Assembly: GCA_932521035.1 (NCBI GenBank)
Contig: OW051497.1
Coordinates: forward strand, 11,408,001 to 11,472,000
From: Oscheius dolichura
Taxonomy: Eukaryota; Nematoda; Chromadorea; Rhabditida; Rhabditidae
Length of the DNA: 64,000 bases
Direction of reading: 5' to 3'
A program made the position numbers and the translations under genes. The notes beneath the pieces were generated by a model, which saw nothing but the letters and a program-made list of their open reading frames with translations, was not told the origin of the DNA and did no database searches. Positions 12,341-24,590 of the stretch are shown here, one piece after another (position 1 is the stretch's first letter; each line of letters opens with the position of its first letter).

Positions 12341-13142
12341 TTTTTTCAGGTTCCTGAAGTTGGCTTCCGCGTTGGCACGAAGTTGTTGTCTATGCCCCCG
12401 TTCATTTTTAGCTGCCTGTATATGATTCGATATTACAGATGCAAGGCTGAACCTCTACACTTTCAAATGCGCCAACGGCAGCAAATGTGAGTATTCCAAA
12501 CGTGAAAATCGCCCCAATGAGCCATCCCCATCTACTCCTTTCCCTTTCTGCGATTTTGCGCTCAACATCTGCAATGTTTTTTTGCAGCCGCTCTAGTTCG
12601 GCTGCCATCTAAACGCGCCGTAATTAAAATAAGATGAAACCCACGGTGTTCAAATTAGATTGAGTAACATTGATCTGCTCTTGAATACTGTCCAAAGTAT
12701 TCTGTGTGATGACGAGTTGAGCATTCACCTGATCAGATTCCGCGTTACCGTGCTGTTGGCGGGTTATAATGTTTTGAATAAGACTGCTCATTTCCTTCTC
12801 CTGAAAAATGGGGGTACTCGACATATAACGACATATAACCACCTTTGACTCCAGACCGTTGATATTACTTCTGATGACCTCAAAACTGCTCTTCACATCT
12901 TGTAGGGCTGTAATTGTGGTCTTTGGGAATCTCATAACTTCATGAGCAGCGAATTTTGCTATTATATCTTCAATCTTTGCACCCACGGCCTTCTGTTTGA
13001 ACGTGATATCATGAAGAGCCAATCCTTGTTGATTGAATTCTGCCATGAGAGCATTGCCCTCGTTTACCATACCCTGTGTTTTCGGGGAGAGAGCAAGAAC
13101 CTGAATTTTATTTTAGCAGCAATTTACAGGGATACTAACCAT
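11709..13142 (-). CDS. Type B array protein: helical, central hydrophobic hairpin
   Basis: The first coding exon appears to be only the ATG (13142-13140), followed by GT and an intron ending in ATTCAG at the exon for VLALSPKTQGMVNEGNAL. Then come an exon containing IITRQQHGNAESDQVNAQ and an exon starting MAAELERLQKNIADVERKI. The hydrophobic run RWGWLIGAIFTFGILTFAAV follows at about 12470-12530. The next exons, AAKNERGHRQQ and VNSYVQNLEKNLGT type, return to long coiled coil. The last exon has NNPGATLGAIKALNLAGRKK and ends at TAA 11709-11711. Coiled coil, hydrophobic hairpin, coiled coil is the visible plan, about 330-350 residues. The gene lies 151 bp downstream of the A gene ending at 13294. 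Its 3' half is near-identical to the B gene at 20988-22430. Membrane insertion is inference; no named family is recognised. Confidence 0.65.
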
Positions 13143-13293
13143 CTTTTAGAGACTCTCTTTTCTAACCTGTACCTAAATATTTGCAAATATAAACACTACG
13201 TTGATACTATGATGACATAAAGTATAGAGATAAATGAGGTTCATATACTCATCTCCAAAGACAAAGAGAGAAGTAAATGTTCGAAGCTCAACT

Positions 13294-15438
13294 TTAATGG
13301 ATCAAACGGTAGGGCGTAACCGTTCCATTGAGCACCTTTTGGAAGGCGTCCTTCACGGCAATCATTTGGCCCGCGGTGATATTCTGCGCTTTCGCCAACT
13401 CCTCCTGTATGAATGCATGAACTTCGTGGGTATCTTGTTCCATATTATCTGCAATCTTGGGCAATTTTTCCTAAAGAGACGATTGAATTTTCCCAGAATA
13501 TTATTACGAGAGCCTCAGCTTTGGACATGCTTATTTGGCCCACGGAGGTGTAGAGTTTAGGGAGGACATATCTGTAATCAAACTGGCTACCAAATGCGCA
13601 AATATGCTCACTTTTGCGACACTTTGTTGTAGACTGTAGCCTCCCTAGCAACACTTGTACATATTGCTGCCGCTCTGAGTCCCGTGATGGCCAGTTGGTT
13701 TCTTAATATTCCTGACTCGCGAAGATGTTCTTGTTTCACAATGTCGTCAAAATTCATCAGATGTCTGGCCATTGGGCCAATTATAGCAGATTCCAGGGTC
13801 GCGAAGAAATGTTGAATAACACCCCATTGCTGTTGGACTTGCCCGAGGATTTTCAGACCACTTGACAGATAGAGGATGGTGTCGTTGAAATTCACGTGGT
13901 CTACCCGTCCGTTAGTCATTTTAGCGGCAATACGAGCAATTGCCATCCGATTGACAGCATCCTATTTGGTTTTATTGTTGGTTAGATACTCTACCTCTTG
14001 TAGCGTAAGTTGTTCCAGATTGCTGTAGTAGATGTGCATCTCCTTTGCCAACCTTGCTGCCTCCTATAGCTTTTTATTGTTTTTTATAGTACTGTAAGTA
14101 ACCTGATAGCTCCCAATTGCAGTTGTGGCAACTTTGGAAGCGACGGAAGAGGCTCCATCAATTGCATTCCCGATTCTTTTCTTACTCAATTTGGCGTCCG
14201 AACCGTTCTAAAACTTATTAAAACAGAACTTAAGAATGTCTAACGTTTGCGTTATCATCACCAATTGACGACTGGTTATGTTCCGATGAAGTCTAAACAA
14301 GAAGTATTCCATTATAAATCTTTCTTTTTAGATAACTGATACAAACCTGTGTTTCACCTACTACCATAAATACCACAAATAAAGGTAATGAATATACATT
14401 CAATTATACTGCCGAATCCACAGCAAGTTTGGTCTCACAAAACGAGCAAGTAAAACCCACAAAAACAGCTGCAGCTCTCCCCAGGCTAAAGAATCCACTG
14501 ACGTCTTTCAGTGTGTCCGCCAATGACGACACAACTACGGTAAATGTGTCCGTCATCTTTTCGGTAGCTTTCTTAAACAAGCATAGTATTTGTGTTTAAC
14601 GAGATTACGTCATATTTAACCGAAAATTCTTGGATCCGAACTTTCTGTGCTGCAATTCTTGACTTTAATCTATAAACGAGGTAAAATATGGTCAAAGCAA
14701 AGGACGCACGTCTCCCTTTGCTCTTCCAGAGCTTTTCTCTCCGCATTGTACAAGGCAAGTGACGCGTTCGCCTCTTTCATCTTCTCCTCATTGTCTCCCA
14801 CGGTCGCAGTCGTAACTTGGATCAATTCCTCTATTAAATGGACAGTGTCGTCGAATTTTTGACGTGCTTTCACAGATTCATCTGTGCAAATTTTAGCTAT
14901 GCTTTGAAAATCTTTCATTCGCAGATTTCCAATAAATGTCGACCCGAGGTCTTCCGGCTAAAAATTATAGTTAAAACTAACATTTAGGGGAAGGTACCTT
15001 TGCGTACGCTTCCACGAGTGAGGTCATAACCAGCGGAATATCGTCCAGGTTAATCTTTATCCGAAGCATAGCCTGATCGGCAGTGCGGAAGGCATCCGAC
15101 ATGCTAGCTGAAGTCTGGTACAGCGAACCACGGAAGGATCTAAACCCGATGGTTCAATAATCCTTGCATTACCCGGGTGTTTTGAGCAGCTTGATCATTC
15201 CAGCTGTCTTGTTGTTTTCAAGGGAAGCGTCCATGGCACAAGCCGCCAGGATCGACAAGCTCCGTAGCATCAGCGCGGCCTGAAAGTGTACGTGGTTGAA
15301 TTTAGGTTATTCAACCTGTGGGGCCGACGTTAGGACGCTGACATCGATGGTGGGCACGGCTATACTTGCGACTGCCATCTGAAACGGCCTGGATATTAAA
15401 GCTGAGTTGAAACTCACGTCGAATGACACATTGGACAT
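13294..15438 (-). CDS. Type A array protein: long alpha-helical, coiled-coil-rich
   Basis: About a dozen short exons follow a type A template. A 7-codon first exon (MSNVSFD) is followed by an exon with AVASIAVPTIDVSVLTSAP, then LMLRSLSILAACAMDASLEN. Next come an exon with MSDAFRTADQAMLRIKIN and a coiled-coil exon with FDDTVHLIEELIQVTTATVG. An amphipathic/hydrophobic exon follows with FTVVVSSLADTLKDVSGFF, then an IDGASSVASKVATTAIGSYQ module. A long exon has LYLSSGLKILGQVQQQWGVI, and the last exon ends LNGTVTPYRLIH with TAA at 13294. Estimated length is about 500 residues. There is no signal peptide in the expected place. I see no frameshift. It is the A partner of the B gene immediately downstream (13142). 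Family unrecognised; the helical architecture suggests a membrane-active or scaffold protein. Confidence 0.65.
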
Positions 15439-16196
15439 GGTGGCAGACGGTCTAACCTAAAGTTTATCAAATTTTATCAATAAATTGAAGGCTTAGGATT
15501 ATGGTAAAGATAGCCGAGGGTAGTCTGATGGCTACATTTTTAGAATAGAAGAAACCAGCAAACCACATTCGTAGGGGATACCAAGTAGAAAAAGTAACAG
15601 GCCAACGGGTGGGCGTCTTCTTTTATAATCGTTGTTTACCGCATAACAATACAAAACAGATGATTCAGAGAGCCGTTGCTAAAGTTTCGCTAGAAACTAA
15701 CAATTGTTCCGCACTATGACTACAATACCCCCAAAATAGAATTCTTCTGCAAAAGAAAGGCTGTTGGTAGAGAGAGGCAAATGTAGACCGGCCTATTTTT
15801 TTGGTGTCAATCGGTAGAGAAGACAGCGGTGGATAAGGACTCGTTTTTTTTCACTCGTTTTTTCTGTTCCCGTGCATTTGCCTCTGTCTCTAGAGCTCTA
15901 ACAATTTGTAAGCCTTTTTCTGTTAGTCAAGGTCCTGTTGTCCCAATCCTAGGGATTATCCGGGAGTCCCTGTGGGTTCCTTTAATTGTTTGACGATGGC
16001 CGATGATAACATAACAAAGCGACCTCTAGACATTACTCGGGAACGCTCTCGTATATAGAGATACATCAATGTGAATTAGTTAGATGTGGTAAAGCATAAA
16101 GAGGGTATCGGATTGAAAGATGGGGCTAAACAGTATTTGAGACGATAGTTGGGCAAATCTTTATTACTGACGGTAGTTTCGTCAGGCAAATCAAAC
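15439..16196. other. Spacer between array genes, with duplicated fragments
   Basis: No gene is seen. Bases 16020-16108 repeat 11109-11200 (CCTCTAGACATTACTCGGGAACG onward). Bases 16100-16200 repeat about 11020-11100. The order of these small blocks differs between the two places, showing local rearrangement. A promoter for the A gene starting at 15438 should lie at its left end but no clear TATA is visible. Confidence 0.5.
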
Positions 16197-18226
16197 CTAA
16201 TTAGCTAGATGTGGTAAAGCATGAAGAGTGCCATTCATCGCTTTCTGGAAGCCGTTTCTGATGGCAGTCATTTGCTCCACTGTGGTCCTACGCATTTCAA
16301 CAAGCTTCTGCTCAACGAATGCATGCACTTCTTTGGTGACTTGCTCCATGTTGGCTTCCATCCCTGGTAGTTTATCCTAAAAAGTGTTAGAAGTTTATCT
16401 TTGTCTTCACTACCTTAGCGTCTTCTCTGTTGAGTATAATCACTGCGGACGAGTCTATTTGCGGCAGAACATATCTGTAGTCAAGTTGTCTACCGGGTAT
16501 GTTAGAATCTTACTTTTTCGACACCTCAATGTAGACGTTAGCTGCTCTGGCTACACTGGTGCAAATAGCGGCAGCCTTGAATCCTGTGATAGCCAGTTCG
16601 TTTCGAAGATGCCCCGATTTTCCAAGATCTACCGCGTTGACCATAGCATCAAATTGAAGCAGATGTTTTGTCATCGGACCAATGATAGCGCCTTCCAACG
16701 AGGAGAAAAACTCTTGGATTCTAGTCCACTGCTGCTGGATTTGCCCAAGGATCTTTACACCTCTTGACAGGTAGTACACCATTTCTTCCAAATTCTGTTC
16801 TTGGTGTTCTTCGCTTGTATTTGTCATTTTTGCCGCAAGTTGGGCCAGTGCCATCCTGTTGGCGGCGTCCTACACGGAAGTGACTTCATTCTGTTATAAT
16901 TACCTCTTTAATAAGGAGCTGTTCCATCTCCCTCTGGTAAATGTAGATGTCTCTTGCAATTTCGGCCGCTTGCTGAAAGTTTAAGTTAATCTCTCTAAAT
17001 AATATATAGAGAACCTGGTAGCTCGCTACAGCAGAGTTTGCCGCATTTCCGGTGACACGAGAAGCTCCGTCAATCAATCTGCTGATCTTTTCTCTGCTTA
17101 ACACCTTGCTGATACCTGGCTAAAGCTTTTTAAAACGGGGAAACTAGATAAAAACTCACATCGGAGCTTTTGGGAATAGAGACAGGGTCACGGTATTCCA
17201 TAGGAGGTCTCTAAAAGATAACGGTTCTTTTCTTACATTTACTACACTTACGGGATTGCTATCTCCCCTTTTAAGAAAGGTGAAGAACCCGAATGCTTCT
17301 TTTATAGTGTCTACAAAAATTGCGCACAGCATAGGCCAGCCACTGGTCATCTTTTCTGAGGCTTGCTAAAAGAGTAAAAATTACTAACAGTGATGCTTAC
17401 GTCATATTTAACAGAGGCTTGCTGGATTAGGATCTTCTGCTCCGCTATCTCAGCTTCCAGTCTGAATCAGTCGAGTTTATCATTTCATAGGAGCTCGTCT
17501 TACTTCAACTTCTGTCCCTCCAGAGCCTCTTTCTCTTTTTCATAAGCAGAAAGTAATTTCTTTGCCTCCTTCACCTTCCAATGGTTCTCTCCCACTGTCG
17601 CCGACGTTACTTGTACCATATTCCCCTTGTTCCCGGACAAGAGCAATAGACTCGTCGAATTTCTCTCGTGTTCCCTTTGCCTCCTCTGAGCAAGCTTTGG
17701 ATATTTCTTGAAAACTTTTCAGTCGAAGATTGCCGATAAATTTGGAAGTTTGATCCTCTGGTTAAGAAACGAGATTAATAATAATCTTCCGGGACACATT
17801 ACATTAGCGTAGACGTTGATAATTGAAGTCATTACTTGTGGAATATCGTCCAGGTTCATTTTTATTCGGAGCATGGCTTGATCAGCAGCGCGGAAAGCGT
17901 CCGACATGCTGGCAGAAACTTGGTAGAGTGAAGCACGGAAGGACCTGAACTGGTTTTTAATTCTCCCTGTAAATCTTGTATTACTGTGGCGTTTTAAGAA
18001 GTTTGGCCATCCCAGTCGTGCGCTCATTTTGAAGTGAAGCGTCGACAGTGTACGCCGCAAGAATAGACAAGCTTTGGAGCATTAGGGCTGCCTGTGGAGC
18101 AGAAGTAAAGATGCTGACATCTATTGTGGGTACGGCTACAGTTGTTATAGCCGTCTAAAACATGATATGTTAAAATTTATCGGCCAAACTTACAGCTAGC
18201 GTCGTATTGGCTATGTCAATGACCAT
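16197..18226 (-). pseudogene. Type A array gene with a frame-disrupting insertion
   Basis: Exons follow the type A order: MVIDIANTTLA first exon, MTSIINVYAN exon, FIGNLRLKSFQEISKACSEE exon, hydrophobic exon WPMLCAIFVDTIKEAFGFF, RLIDGASRVTGNAANSAVAS, AAEIARDIYIYQREMEQLL, YYLSRGVKILGQIQQQWTRI, and last exon ending LHALPHLAN with TAG at 16197. In the coiled-coil exon, bases about 17611-17643 are 10 nt longer than the same place in the copy at 22553-24590. This throws the conserved V-Q-V-T-x-A-T-V-G block out of frame and leads to an early stop near 17555. An extra splice event could rescue it, but I see no good sites. All other exons look intact, so the break would be recent. Confidence 0.55.
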
Positions 18227-18649
18227 AGCAATGTACGGTTATATCCTAAATAATAAAAATTACGGCTGAGGTATTCAATTTAAGAGGGAAAGTAAGTACT
18301 CTGCCGTGTTGTTCAGTGAACTTGTCATTATTCGGAGAGATAATTTAATGAGAAGGCCGAAGTTCGGAAACCTTCCCTGCTCTCGGTCCTTTATATGATC
18401 TCAGGCTTGTGCAACTGTTGTTCTGTTGTTCACCAAATATTATCAAGTGCTGTCGCACAAAATACAACAATGGATAAATTTAAACATTTGGGCACATCCG
18501 TTTATCACCCCGAGTATATGCTGTTGAAAGTGAGCTAAAGCCTGAACTTTGCTTTAGAAACCAGCACACAAGTTTCTGCACACTACTCTGCTTTGCCATA
18601 TATATGTAATTTTTTGAAATGCAAATTTATTAATAAGCTGCGGCAGGGA

Positions 18650-19240
18650 TTAATGAGTACCGTTGATCGCCTTCTGGAGGGAGTCTCTCATGGCCGCCAT
18701 TTGCTCTTCTGTGGCCTTCCGCATTTCAACAAGCTTCTGTTCAATGAAATCGTGTACTTCTTTAGTAGTTTCCTGCATTTTGCTTTCCATTCCTAGTAAT
18801 TCTTTCTGCAAACGGATACACATGATGTCCTTTCAATTATTACCTTTGCTTCTGCTTTAGGTATGTTCATCTTTCCGACCGCATTATCAATTTGTGGCAT
18901 AACGTATCTATTATTCAGTTGTGCTTTAAAAATTCAGCCCCCTTACTTTACCGACACGTCGTTGTAGATGTTGGCTCCACTCGCAACGTTCGTAAGGACT
19001 GCCGCAACCTCCAATACTATGCTGACGAGTTCATTGCGAAGATGAGTGACATTTTGAAGTCCTTCTTTCTTCACCATAGCGTCAAACTTAGCCAAATGTT
19101 CAATAATAGGGCCAAAAATAACGCTTTCTAGAGAGCCGAAGAAATCTTCGAGTACAATCCATTGTTGCCGAATTTGACCGAGTATTTTGATTTCCCTTGG
19201 AAAGTAGTTGGCGATCTCTTCCAAGATCAGCTGCTCATCA
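18650..19240. repeat. Near-identical block shared with 25684-26280
   Basis: The last exons of two short-subfamily A genes differ at only scattered bases, including in their introns, over roughly 500-600 bp. Introns elsewhere in the array have diverged far more. Recent duplication or gene conversion explains this better than selection on the protein. Confidence 0.75.
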
Positions 19241-20310
19241 TTCGCGCTGGCCAGTTTGGCTGCAATTCGGGCGACAGCCGCACTATCCTCCTTGCTCTAG
19301 TTCATTTTCATAAAAATGCGTTTACTCACCGATGGAATTGTATTCCAAGAACTGTTACTAGAGAACGTACCAACCAACATTTTTAGGACGTCTTTTACAG
19401 CTTTGATCATAAGATTCCAGCTGCCGTTCATCTTGGATGTCGTTTTCTATAAATTTACTGTAATCTGTGCACTAAATCGGTACATCATATACAGCAGAGG
19501 CGTTCTGAATTACGGTCTTCTGCTGTGCAATTTCGGCTCTTAGTCTGTAATTGAGCTACATTAATATGGAAAGCTCGACCCACTTCTTGCTCTGCTCCTC
19601 CCACACAGCCTTCTCCTTTTCATAGGCATCAAGCAGATTTCTAGCCTCCCGTACTTTCTCACCGCTGTCTCCTCCCGCTGTGGCCATTGTAACTTGAATT
19701 AACTCCTGCACAAGAGGGAGGATATCGTCGAACGTTTGATGAGCCTTTGTTGCTTCTTCGGCGCATATTTTAGTTATTTTATGAATGTTTTTCATTCCAA
19801 AATTGTTAATAAAATTAGAACCTGGATCTTCCGGCTAAACATAAAAATTGAAGTATTTGAGAGAACGGTACTTTAGCATAGGCGCCGACCACTGAAGCCA
19901 TATATACCGGAATCTCATTTCCGTTTATTTTAATTTGAACCATGGTCTGATCGGCAGTGCGGAAGGTCTCCGACATTCCACGCGAAAGTTGATTGAGTGA
20001 AGCACGGAGGAAGCTGATACGAGTTTCTGTTAACATCTTTGCATTACCAGGGTGTCTTAAGAAGCTTGATCATCCCAGTTGTCTTGCTATTTTCAAGGGA
20101 AAGGTCCGTTGTACAGGCAGCCAGGATAGACAGGCTTTGGATAACAAGAATCGCCTAAAATTCTTATTTCTTATCATTTTAAAACAAACCTGGGGAGCTG
20201 AAGTCAAGAAGCTCGTGTTAATTGTGGGCGTCGCCATGCTCGCAATGACTGTCTAAACCGATCTGTAAAGCTCTCTGAATACTACTCACATCTAAGGGCA
20301 TTGTAGCCAT
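18650..20310 (-). CDS. Type A array protein, shorter subfamily
   Basis: The first exon begins MATMPLD (20310). Later exons carry ASMATPTINTSFLTSAPQ, LVIQSLSILAACTTDLSLEN, MSETFRTADQTMVQIKINGN, FDDILPLVQELIQVTMATAG, the short exon LRAEIAQQKTVIQNASAVYD and an amphipathic exon with LMIKAVKDVLKML. The long exon has YFPREIKILGQIRQQWIVLE, and the last exon ends LQKAINGTH with TAA at 18650. Compared with the other A genes it lacks the GASSVTSKVATTAIGSYQ and IYIYQREMEQLL modules between the hydrophobic and long exons, so it is about 60 residues shorter. No B gene follows it; the next gene downstream is the broken A copy at 16197-18226. It is closely related to the broken copy at 25684-27278. Confidence 0.6.
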
Positions 20311-20987
20311 CGTGGCCAGCAGTTGTGCCCTAAAGAATTGTGTGTAGTTGAAGGTTCCTATTATACAAGGAGGGGTAAAAGAATTATACTACTCCAGTAT
20401 TAACTGGGCCACCTAACTATGAAAAGCGTAGGATTAGCTATTTTCGCAGGTGTCAATTGTATCGCTAAAGGAAGGGAAGGAAAGACGGTGGAATGGAATA
20501 ACGACCGCTAACAGCCCTTTTATACATGCCTATGTGGTGGGAACGCTGACTCCAAAATAGCAGAGTCTATACAAACTTGAAGACAGTCAGGGTGCTATTC
20601 TGTCTGTCTAAACTGATTTATAGATGCCTCTGAATATTACTCACATCTAAGGGTATGGTAGTCATCGTGGTCGACGGCTGCCTTCTCCTTCTCTTAAGCA
20701 AAGAAATCGGTTTTCATCGAAGATAAACGAAAGGAATGATAGCTATACCATTTCCTTTTGTATATGCGCCCCGTGGTGGGAACGCTTCATTCACAATGAC
20801 CTCAAAATAACAGGCAGCCTAGACAGTCTACTAGCTGATCGGGGGAAGGAACAGACAATTCTTTCTTTACAGCGTGGAGAAAAAGGCAATATTGTATGAA
20901 TTTATTGAGAAGATTTAATGTTAGTAAAAAGAGAATCACATGGGCAAACGAATTTATTAAAAGCAAAACGTCGCCAAAATAAAAGTA
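20311..20987. other. Spacer with a relic of a type A promoter and first exon
   Basis: Bases about 20600-20690 nearly match 27223-27300, the region around the first exon and start codon of the A copy at 27278 (TCTAAGGGTATGGTAGTCATCG). No further A exons follow on the minus strand here, so it is an orphan first-exon fragment. The right end (about 20800-20987) is the 3' flank of the neighbouring B gene and is copied at 11519-11709. Confidence 0.6.
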
Positions 20988-22430
20988 TTAGGTTATTATG
21001 TTACATTTCAGTTGGAGACTTTTCAACCACGAGAAGATTTCCTTGTCCTGCTCCAGGGATCTCTTCTTTCTGCCAGCCAGGTTCAGAGCCTTGATAGCCC
21101 CGAGTGTGGCTCCTGGATTGTTTGGATCTTGGAGGTTTAGCGCCATCTACAAATCGGGTAACTATGTGCCGGACTTCTTACCTGAACTACTGGCTGTTCC
21201 TTTGCACTGGTCCAAGCGTTGCCAAGGTTTTTGTAATCAGTAGAGATGGTAATATTCATCGATCTGAAAGAGTATCGTGCAGACAAGGTGTCTACTTACC
21301 CATCCGGAGAATGACCGGCCGCCTGAACTTGTTCAACAGTTCCAAGGTTCTTTTCAAGGTTTTGGACATAACTGTTAACCTAAATTATATTGTTACCTTC
21401 ATGAGAAAGAATATCAACCTGAGTAAAAGCGTCAGATAACTTTAACAAGTATTGGCGATACTTTGACGTGTCTTGGAGCGATGGTTGGAGTCTGGTCAAT
21501 ATTGTTTCTAAAAACTATTGATACCTGTTCAGTATTTCCGCAATTTGTCCAAGTTCGAATTGTCTCTGTCGCTGATCGTTTTCCAGATTTGCTTTCTGTG
21601 CCATATTCTGTTGGAAAGATGCTTGCAGGTTCTTGAAGTTGGCTTCCGCGTTGGCACGAATTTGTTGTCTATGTCCCCGTTCATTTTTAGCTGCCTATAA
21701 CTTGTGATTATAGAAAGAATCAGTCTAATAAAGATCTACCTCCACACTTTTAAATGCACCGACGGCTCCAATTCCAGCTACACCCAAGGTCAGAACGGTA
21801 GCAATTACCCACCACTTTCTTCTCTTTCTCTTCTTTTGCACTCTGCGCTCAGCATCTTCGATGTTTCTTTGCAGTTGCTGTAGTTCGGCAGCCATCTAAA
21901 AGTGCCGTTCTTAAGACATAATAAGGTCTGTTACGGTGTTCAGATTTGCTTGGGTAACATTGATTTGATCTTGGATGGCGTTCAACGCATTCTGAGTGTT
22001 GACGACTTGGGCATTGATGTTAGCAGACTCAGCGCTTCCCTGCTGCTGGCGGACAATGATGTTTTGAATAAGATTGCTCATTTCCTTCTCCTAAGGAATC
22101 CTCACAGTTGTCGTCTGGGTAGAAACTACCTTCGTCTCGAGAGTGTTAATGTTAGTCTTGATCATCTCGAAGCTGCTCTTCACTTCTTGCAGAACAGCGA
22201 TTGTATCCTTCGGGTTACTCATCACCTCATGAGTGTTGAACTTGGCTACCATCTCTTCAATTTTTGCACCAACAGCCTTCTGCTTGAAAGCTATTTGATG
22301 GATGGCCAGTCCTTGCTGGTTGTACTCCGCTAGGAGAGCATTTCCATGGTTGACCAAGTTCTGGGTTCCCGCTGGTAGAGCAAGGGCCTGAATAATGATA
22401 TTAACAGTAGTTGGACTGGAAACCAACCAT
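20988..22430 (-). CDS. Type B array protein: helical, central hydrophobic hairpin
   Basis: The ATG at 22430 stands alone in a one-codon exon (ATG, then GT...ATTCAG), followed by ALALPAGTQNLVNHGNALL. Next are a long helical exon (VGAKIEEMVAKFNTHEVMS), an exon with LIQNIIVRQQQGSAESANIN, and an exon opening MAAELQQLQRNIEDAERRVQ. A highly basic KKRKRRK stretch and the hydrophobic run WWVIATVLTLGVAGIGAVGA follow. After this come AAKNERGHRQQIRANAEANF and a long Gln-rich coiled coil, then VNSYVQNLEKNLGTVEQVQA, DYKNLGNAWTSAKEQ and a last exon with NNPGATLGAIKALNLAGRKK ending at TAA 20988-20990. It lies 122 bp after the stop of the A gene at 22553, on the same strand. No C-terminal beta-trefoil is present, unlike the copy at 27824-29622. 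Confidence 0.65.
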
Positions 22431-22552
22431 CTTCTCGAAGCGGCTCTTTTCTAACCTGTACCTGAATATTTACAGTAAACACCTGAAGACAAAGTATAGA
22501 GATAAAGAGAGATACTATTCTTTTCCAAAAAATAGGATTGCAAAGTCAAGCT

Positions 22553-24590
22553 TTAATTAGTCAAGTGCGGTAGAGCATAAAGTGTGCCATTTAGCGCTTT
22601 TTGGAAGCCGCCCCTCATTGAAATCATCTGGTCGGCAGTGACCTTCTCCATTTCGGATAATTGCTGTGCAATGAAGTCGTGGACTTCGTTTGTAACTTGT
22701 TCCATTCGGGCTTGCATTCCAGGCAATTCGTCCTAAACCGTGATGATTTTTTCCGTGAGCTCACTACCTTAGCCTCCGCTCTGGTCATTATCATTTTCAC
22801 TACGGAAGAATCAATTTGTGGTAGGACGTATCTGTAATTAAATTTCCTGCCGTGTGGGTAATATGCTCACTTTTCTGACACCCTATTATAAACAGTAGCG
22901 GCTCTGGACACGCTGGAACAAACAGCTGCCGCCTTGAATCCTGTAATGGCCAGCTCGTTTCGCAACAGCCCTGATTCCCGAAGGTCTTCTTCCTTTACAA
23001 TAGCATCAAAATCCGTCAGATGCCTGGTCATTGGGCCAATGATAACACTTTCCAAAGTGGCGAAGAAGTTTTGAAGGATGCTCCACTGCTGCTGGATTTG
23101 CCCGAGAATCTTAACACCCTTTGACAGGTAGAAGATTATCTCCTCCAAGTTCAACTGCTCGATGTTTGTGTTAGCAAGTTTGGCAGCAATCTGGGCCAGA
23201 GCCATCCTGTTGTTTGCATCCTAGACAAATTTGATAGCGTCTGGACGCCCTACCTCTTTCAGTAAAAGCTGTTCCATCTCCCTTTGGTAGATATACATGT
23301 CCTTCGCAAGCTCAGCTGCCTTCTTTAATGTTTAATTGCTGTCTATACTGAAACAAGTAACCTGGTAGCTTCCAATGGCAGTGGTAGCCACTTTGGAGGT
23401 GACAGAAGAAGCCCCGTCAATCAGCTTGTTAATCCTTTCCTTGCTCGAGTCTGAGTCAGAACCGTTCTAAAAACATGTTGCAATGTGAACTTAGGAACGA
23501 TTTACACTTATAGTATCAGTTTCAAGAGCAGAGTCTAACTGATTGGATTCCGCTGGAGCACTCTAAACATGAAGTGTCAATGCAGTCAACAAATTTAATA
23601 GGAAAACTCACGGAGCCACCTCCTACAGCTCTACCAAAGCTAAAGATTCCGAGCACGTCTTTAAACGCATCAGCTACAGATGCCACTATGAGGGTCCAGG
23701 TATTTGTCATCTTCTTTGCCACATTCTAAACCCAAAGTCATACTCGCGTTTAAAATGATTACGTCATATTCGGCAGATGCTTTTTGGATTTGAACCTTCT
23801 GCTGTGCAATCTCAGCATTTAGTCTGAAAAAGGTAGGGATAGAGGAAAGAGTCCTACTTCTGTTTCTGTTCCTCCAGAGCTGCTTTTTCTGTTTCATACG
23901 CAGTGAGCAACTTCTTCGCCTCTTGTACCTTCTCCTCGTTGTCTCCCACGGTCGCTGTCGTAACTTGGATCAATTCCTGTATAAGAGCAAGAGTGTCGTC
24001 GAATTTCTGACGAGCTCTTGTCGCTTCCTCTGTACAGATTTTGGTTATTTCATAGAAGTTTTTCATCCGAAGGTTTCCAATAAATTTTGAACCACGATCT
24101 TCAGGCTAAAATTTAAGTTGATATTGTATTGAGTGGACAGTACTTTAGCGTAAGCATTGACCATTGAGGTCATAACTTGGGGAATATCGTCCAGGTTGAT
24201 CTTTATGCGAAGCATAGCCTGGTCAGCTGTTCGGAATGCGTCCGACATACTGGCAGAAGTTTGGTAGAGCGAAGCGCGGAAGGATCTAAACCCGTCTTTT
24301 CATTAACATTATTTTAATAGTACTGTGGCGTTTTCAGAAGAGAAATCATTCCCACGGTCTTCTGATTTTCAAGGGAAGCATCGATGGTACAAGCAGCAAG
24401 AATCGACAAACTCTGGAGCATCAGCGCTGCCTTAAAATAGTTCTCTGCCCAATGGATGTGTTAACGAACCTGTGGGGCAGATGTTAAGACACTGACATCA
24501 ATTGTGGGTATAGCTATGCTTGCTATGGCCGTCTAAAACTTTCTTACTCACAATTTGGAGTAAACCTACATCCAACGGTGTAGTAGCCAT
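22553..24590 (-). CDS. Type A array protein: long alpha-helical, coiled-coil-rich (most complete copy)
   Basis: This is the clearest type A copy. Start ATG 24590 (MATTPLD exon). Next exons: ASIAIPTIDVSVLTSAPQ, LMLQSLSILAACTIDASLEN, MSDAFRTADQAMLRIKINLD, FDDTLALIQELIQVTTATVG (coiled coil), LNAEIAQQKVQIQKASAEYD. The amphipathic/hydrophobic exon has TWTLIVASVADAFKDVLGIF and a Gly-rich end. It is followed by a linker exon, LIDGASSVTSKVATTAIGSY, AAELAKDMYIYQREMEQLLL, the 110-residue exon FYLSKGVKILGQIQQQWSIL, then YVLPQIDSSVVKMIM, and a last exon ending LNGTLYALPHLTN. No break seen. Two helical halves around a mid-protein hydrophobic segment is the visible plan. Helical-bundle pore-forming proteins share that outline, but no family motif confirms it. 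The B gene starting at 22430 is its probable partner. Confidence 0.68.

Noticed and set aside
16384-16767. Plus-strand open frame of 127 codons shared with 11348-11620
   Set aside because: Antisense to conserved A-gene exons that have better splice context.
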